64,000 nt of DNA from Anas platyrhynchos (taxonomy: Eukaryota; Chordata; Aves; Anseriformes; Anatidae), in contig NC_092590.1 of NCBI RefSeq assembly GCF_047663525.1, positions 17,916,001 through 17,980,000 of the forward strand, written 5' to 3'. Positions 62,001 through 64,000 of the stretch are shown here, in pieces. Below the pieces are notes generated by a model. The model worked only from the letters and a program-made list of their open reading frames with translations. It searched no databases and was not told the DNA's origin. Within the stretch, counting starts at the first letter, position 1. Each line of letters begins with the position of its first letter. A program made the position numbers and the translations under genes.

Positions 62001-63964
62001 CAGCATAAACCTGAGCCAACCTAGAATTCTTTTTAAATGTAAACATCCCTACTTAAACATTTAGAGTACATACACCACCGCATAAATAATTCAACCTAAA
62101 GACTGCCACACTATTATCCCCCTCAAACAGGCCTTGACAGCAGTTCATTTCCAAGAAGCCAGTCAGAGGCTCCCTCCCATGTGAACAGCAGCATTTGCAC
62201 GAGAGCAGAGCTGGTTTTCACCATGAGCTTAAAACTCTTCCTCCTCCCAGCCAGCATCTTTGCCAAGGAGCAGAATAAATCTGAGTAAAATGTTATCAAT
62301 CTTAAATTGGAGTTAAGATGAAATTCAAGAAGATTAAGAACAGAACAATAAAATTATTCTCAAATAAAAATGCAAACAACCCTCATTTCCTTTTCACAAC
62401 CTACCTATCGATGTACCTCCTCGCCTCAACATTGTCCAAAGCAGTCACAACCACATCTTGCTTTGTGTAGAAGTCATCACTGTAAGTGTTCTCAGTGGCT
62501 GGACAAACTTTATTAATATATGAGTCAATCTTTACGTAAGGATTGATGTTCAGAGTTGCTTCTGCTGCAGTGTAGCTTTTAGGCTTCTGAAAGTGCAAAT
62601 ATATACGTGTATATCAACATTATTAAAATAACATCTGAGTCAAGTGTTGATTTCATTTGCTGATCAGACAACAATTCACTTTGATAGAAATGTTACCATG
62701 CAAAATACACAACAAAGGTGACTCTTTAATCATATACCTCCCTCACAAAAATACATCTTAGGTTAGTTTTGGTTTTAGTTTTATTTCAAGTAGTGGGTCA
62801 GAGACCACAGTGCTTGAATAGTGCAGCATAAATATATCCAGTAATTGAAACAAATGCACATGCTCCCTCTCATGCTCTCAAAATGCTGTAAGAAAGGAGC
62901 AGTTCCTGACTGTCAGAGGATAAAACCATCAGTTACTGCAACTCTGACTATGCAGCGCAGACATCAAAGGCCTATGAATAATCACATTACTGCAAAGTAT
63001 TCCACACAAAACCAATTTCAAAAGCTAAACTGGAATAGAGGTTTTAACCTGCTTGACACTTCTAGCCACTTTAAAATGCTACATTCAATTATCTAGGGAT
63101 CTCCACTTAAAACACCAGAACTCAAGACAGCGTGGCTTCTGAAAGCTTGCAGAGGTCGCTCTCCATTTATCTATCCAACCAAAATATAATCTATTCTTAT
63201 TTGTTGAACAAATCTAGGAGGTAAAAATCCAGCTGCTGAGTTTTGGGCAGGGAAATCCCTTGTTCCCACTGCTGTGAAGATTTGAGCTGCTTTTTAATAT
63301 TTTGTGCCATGTTTGCAAGCACAGGGATACTCTCTCTGCTTCTAAGGAATTAACAATTTCCATGCCATCCATTTACTGAATGTACCTTCTTTTTTTTTCC
63401 CCCAAGTTATTTACCTGCTAAATGAAGACTAAATTAAGACAGACTGCAGCATTCAGCTAACACTTAGGTCAAGCTCCATGAGCAGTAGTTGCTCTATTGA
63501 GAACAGACTTCTGCCAGCGCTGTCTGTTTTATTTTATTCTCCCTGAATTTCAATGGTACAGAAAAGCATTTCTAGCTTGTTAGTTCACGGTGGTTTCTTA
63601 TACAACACAGCATTTGTCATCTGATTCTTTCTTTGCAAATTTGGGAGATTTCATTAGTCAAAGACTCCAGTACAAACGCACATCAGACCTGCCAAGTTTA
63701 CTCAACCAATACCAATGATAAGCAGCATGCCAGTATCGTCTGGGTATTGTTTTAAAAGATACTGAACATCATTACAGACATTACATCCTCTCTGGACAGA
63801 AGTACATGCACTCACAGTGGAGCTCTCAGTGAGGACACAGGACAGGGAAACACAACAGCCCAGGAAATTTACTGAAGAAAGTATACCTGAATGTGATGAG
63901 GTCGAAAGAGAAATTGCCTGTTCAGGTTGGATTTCTCTATCAAGTCTGGATCTGTAATTGTAAC
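49948..63964 (-). CDS. UBA6: Ubiquitin-like modifier-activating enzyme 6, C-terminal 560 residues (5' part outside window)
   Basis: UBA6 is the second ubiquitin E1. It adenylates ubiquitin or FAT10, forms a thioester on its catalytic cysteine and passes the modifier to E2s, notably USE1 (UBE2Z). Exons, 5' to 3': 63887-63964, 62405-62586, 61716-61821, 60951-61040, 60760-60840, 60295-60423, 59315-59366, 59146-59209, 58794-58863, 57525-57596, 56217-56334, 55034-55227, 53687-53814, 52847-52934, 52392-52486, 49948-50083. They sum to 1,683 nt with consistent phases. They cover roughly human residues 493-1052: the [17 protein letters not shown] adenylation loop, the catalytic Cys in PFCTLKSFP (codon 61008-61010, human Cys625 position), the second catalytic cysteine half-domain, the rest of the adenylation domain, and the ubiquitin-fold domain ending [22 protein letters not shown] and [10 protein letters not shown] segments separate it from UBA1. 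No disruption was seen. Confidence 0.97.
52392..52486 (-). CDS. UBA6: UBA6 exon, ubiquitin-fold domain
   Basis: [20 protein letters not shown] then [12 protein letters not shown], the ubiquitin-fold core. Phase 2 at the donor GTAAGT. Confidence 0.97.
52847..52934 (-). CDS. UBA6: UBA6 exon, start of ubiquitin-fold domain
   Basis: [20 protein letters not shown] then LLDFINAVR. This begins the C-terminal ubiquitin-fold domain that recruits the E2. Confidence 0.97.
53687..53814 (-). CDS. UBA6: UBA6 exon
   Basis: [20 protein letters not shown] ... [24 protein letters not shown] inside the GAA GTA AGA codons could be mistaken for the donor; the real one (GTAGGA) is 20 nt further and is required by phase. 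Confidence 0.95.
54292..54813 (+). mobile_element. Solo LTR, avian ERVL-like, in UBA6 intron
   Basis: Begins TGTCCTGGTTTCAGCTGGGG and ends GGTTAAACAACA. Includes 'ctggtatggtgccatgttttggattta', 'ctgataacacactgatgttttc', a CRE-like TGATGTCA (54552-54559), a TATA-like AATAAAAG (54568-54575) and ATTAAA (54691-54696). I recognise it as the abundant avian LTR of this type; the ERVL label is from memory. No internal viral genes and no second LTR are present. No clear target-site duplication was found, so limits may be off by a few bases. It is antisense to UBA6. Confidence 0.8.
55034..55227 (-). CDS. UBA6: UBA6 exon, adenylation-domain return
   Basis: Contains [20 protein letters not shown] and the crossover [20 protein letters not shown]. 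These are conserved E1 segments ([22 protein letters not shown]). Confidence 0.97.
56217..56334 (-). CDS. UBA6: UBA6 exon
   Basis: [20 protein letters not shown] then [19 protein letters not shown], a UBA6-distinct segment with the mammalian [13 protein letters not shown]. The donor is GTGAGT, phase 1. Confidence 0.96.
56419..56941 (+). repeat. CR1 LINE, 5'-truncated, in UBA6 intron
   Basis: Matches late CR1 ORF2 ('caagcccagtcacgggccacaaagatc', 'ctgagagcgctggtgctgtgcagc') and the 3' part ('ggatggttgaacactggcacaggtcacccagag', 'accattctgtgattctg'). An A/C-rich simple insert lies within it at about 56680-56765. It starts 85 bp from a UBA6 exon acceptor. Confidence 0.92.
56685..56765 (+). repeat. 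Adenine-rich (AAAC)n-like low-complexity tract
   Basis: A run of AAAC/AAAAC/CCAAACC units inside the CR1 copy, A- and C-only for long stretches. It could be a later poly-A insertion that decayed into a microsatellite. Confidence 0.75.
57525..57596 (-). CDS. UBA6: UBA6 exon (72 nt)
   Basis: [20 protein letters not shown] then PSNK. Of two possible AGs, the outer ATAG is used because only it keeps phase 0 and restores the conserved DLS. Confidence 0.93.
58794..58863 (-). CDS. UBA6: UBA6 exon
   Basis: [20 protein letters not shown] then TEK. It corresponds to the AAxLxAxxYxI/VP stretch after the FWQSPKR element. Confidence 0.95.
59146..59209 (-). CDS. UBA6: UBA6 exon, FWQSPKRPP element
   Basis: [20 protein letters not shown]. 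The FWxxPKRxPxPxxF segment is common to UBA1 and UBA6. Confidence 0.96.
59315..59366 (-). CDS. UBA6: UBA6 exon (52 nt)
   Basis: Encodes [17 protein letters not shown], then a split Ser. This short exon is placed by phase and by the UBA6-specific LLHxFPLDxRLKDG. Confidence 0.95.
60295..60423 (-). CDS. UBA6: UBA6 exon, catalytic cysteine half-domain
   Basis: [20 protein letters not shown] then [20 protein letters not shown]. 43 codons, phase 0 on both sides. Confidence 0.96.
60760..60840 (-). CDS. UBA6: UBA6 exon, catalytic cysteine half-domain
   Basis: [20 protein letters not shown] then SAEEVLQ, almost the same as mammalian UBA6. 27 codons, phase 0. Confidence 0.96.
60951..61040 (-). CDS. 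UBA6: UBA6 exon carrying the catalytic cysteine
   Basis: [20 protein letters not shown] then [10 protein letters not shown]. Cys in PFCTLKSFP (codon 61010-61008) forms the ubiquitin/FAT10 thioester in this family. 30 codons, phase 0 on both sides. Confidence 0.98.
61716..61821 (-). CDS. UBA6: UBA6 exon before catalytic cysteine domain
   Basis: [20 protein letters not shown] then [15 protein letters not shown]. This is the conserved P-L-x-(D/E)-SGTxGTKG segment of E1s. Confidence 0.97.
62405..62586 (-). CDS. UBA6: UBA6 exon, adenylation domain
   Basis: Starts [20 protein letters not shown] and ends [19 protein letters not shown], the E1 TALDNVxAR element. 60 codons plus 2 nt. Confidence 0.97.
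63887..63964 (-). CDS. UBA6: UBA6 exon, active adenylation loop
   Basis: Encodes [20 protein letters not shown] then RPHHIQ. This is the ATP-binding DxDxIExSNLNRQF signature of E1 enzymes. It is phase 0 at both ends, and the preceding exon is outside the window. Confidence 0.97.
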
Positions 63965-64000
63965 CTAAGTCAGAAGGGGCAAAAGCAATAGCTTAAGTTA

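Noticed and set aside
1-64000. CRISPR array, tRNA/rRNA genes, operon-like clusters
   Set aside because: No regularly spaced direct repeats and no cloverleaf or rRNA signatures were noticed. The window is vertebrate, with ordinary intron-exon genes.

Overview
This is avian nuclear DNA. Evidence: three intron-containing vertebrate genes in the order CENPC – STAP1 – UBA6 (the same neighbourhood as human 4q13), several truncated CR1 LINEs with the bird-type 3' end, and one solo LTR that looks like the common avian ERVL-class LTR. I cannot name the species. The LTR type is one I associate with neoavian birds, but that is a weak hint. Gene models were built by hand from splice sites, codon phase and family knowledge; every exon junction was checked for phase.

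Layout. (1) 1-19,324: intergenic and CENPC downstream flank. No protein gene is visible. It holds simple repeats, one likely CR1-related GC-rich repeat and one possible orphan 3'-terminal exon near 9.7-9.9 kb. (2) 19,325-36,831, minus strand: complete CENPC, 18 coding exons, 2,841 nt, 946 residues. The protein has an N-terminal Mis12-binding segment, a long basic/acidic linker, the CENP-C motif (nucleosome binding) and the C-terminal cupin (dimerisation). (3) 36.6-37.1 kb: CpG island with a CCAAT box and an NRF1-type palindrome, which is the CENPC promoter. (4) 38,473-46,471, plus strand: complete STAP1, 8 coding exons, 316 residues, PH plus SH2 adaptor, with a poly(A) signal at 46,743. (5) 49,948-63,964, minus strand: the 3' half of UBA6, 16 coding exons and the last 560 residues. 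It covers the active adenylation domain, the catalytic cysteine half-domain and the C-terminal ubiquitin-fold domain. The 5' half lies beyond the right edge.

CENPC and STAP1 are divergent, with start codons about 1.6 kb apart. STAP1 and UBA6 converge, with about 2.4-3 kb between their ends. The three genes do not form a pathway: CENPC is a constitutive kinetochore protein, STAP1 an immune-cell signalling adaptor, and UBA6 an E1 enzyme for ubiquitin and FAT10.

I found no new multi-gene system. The items most worth a second look are two overlapping, mutually exclusive perfect 12-bp hairpins in CENPC intron 1, the apparent absence of the mammalian-type central nucleosome-binding motif from CENPC, a STAP1 linker without tyrosine, and a possible alternative CENPC terminal exon that would truncate the cupin.
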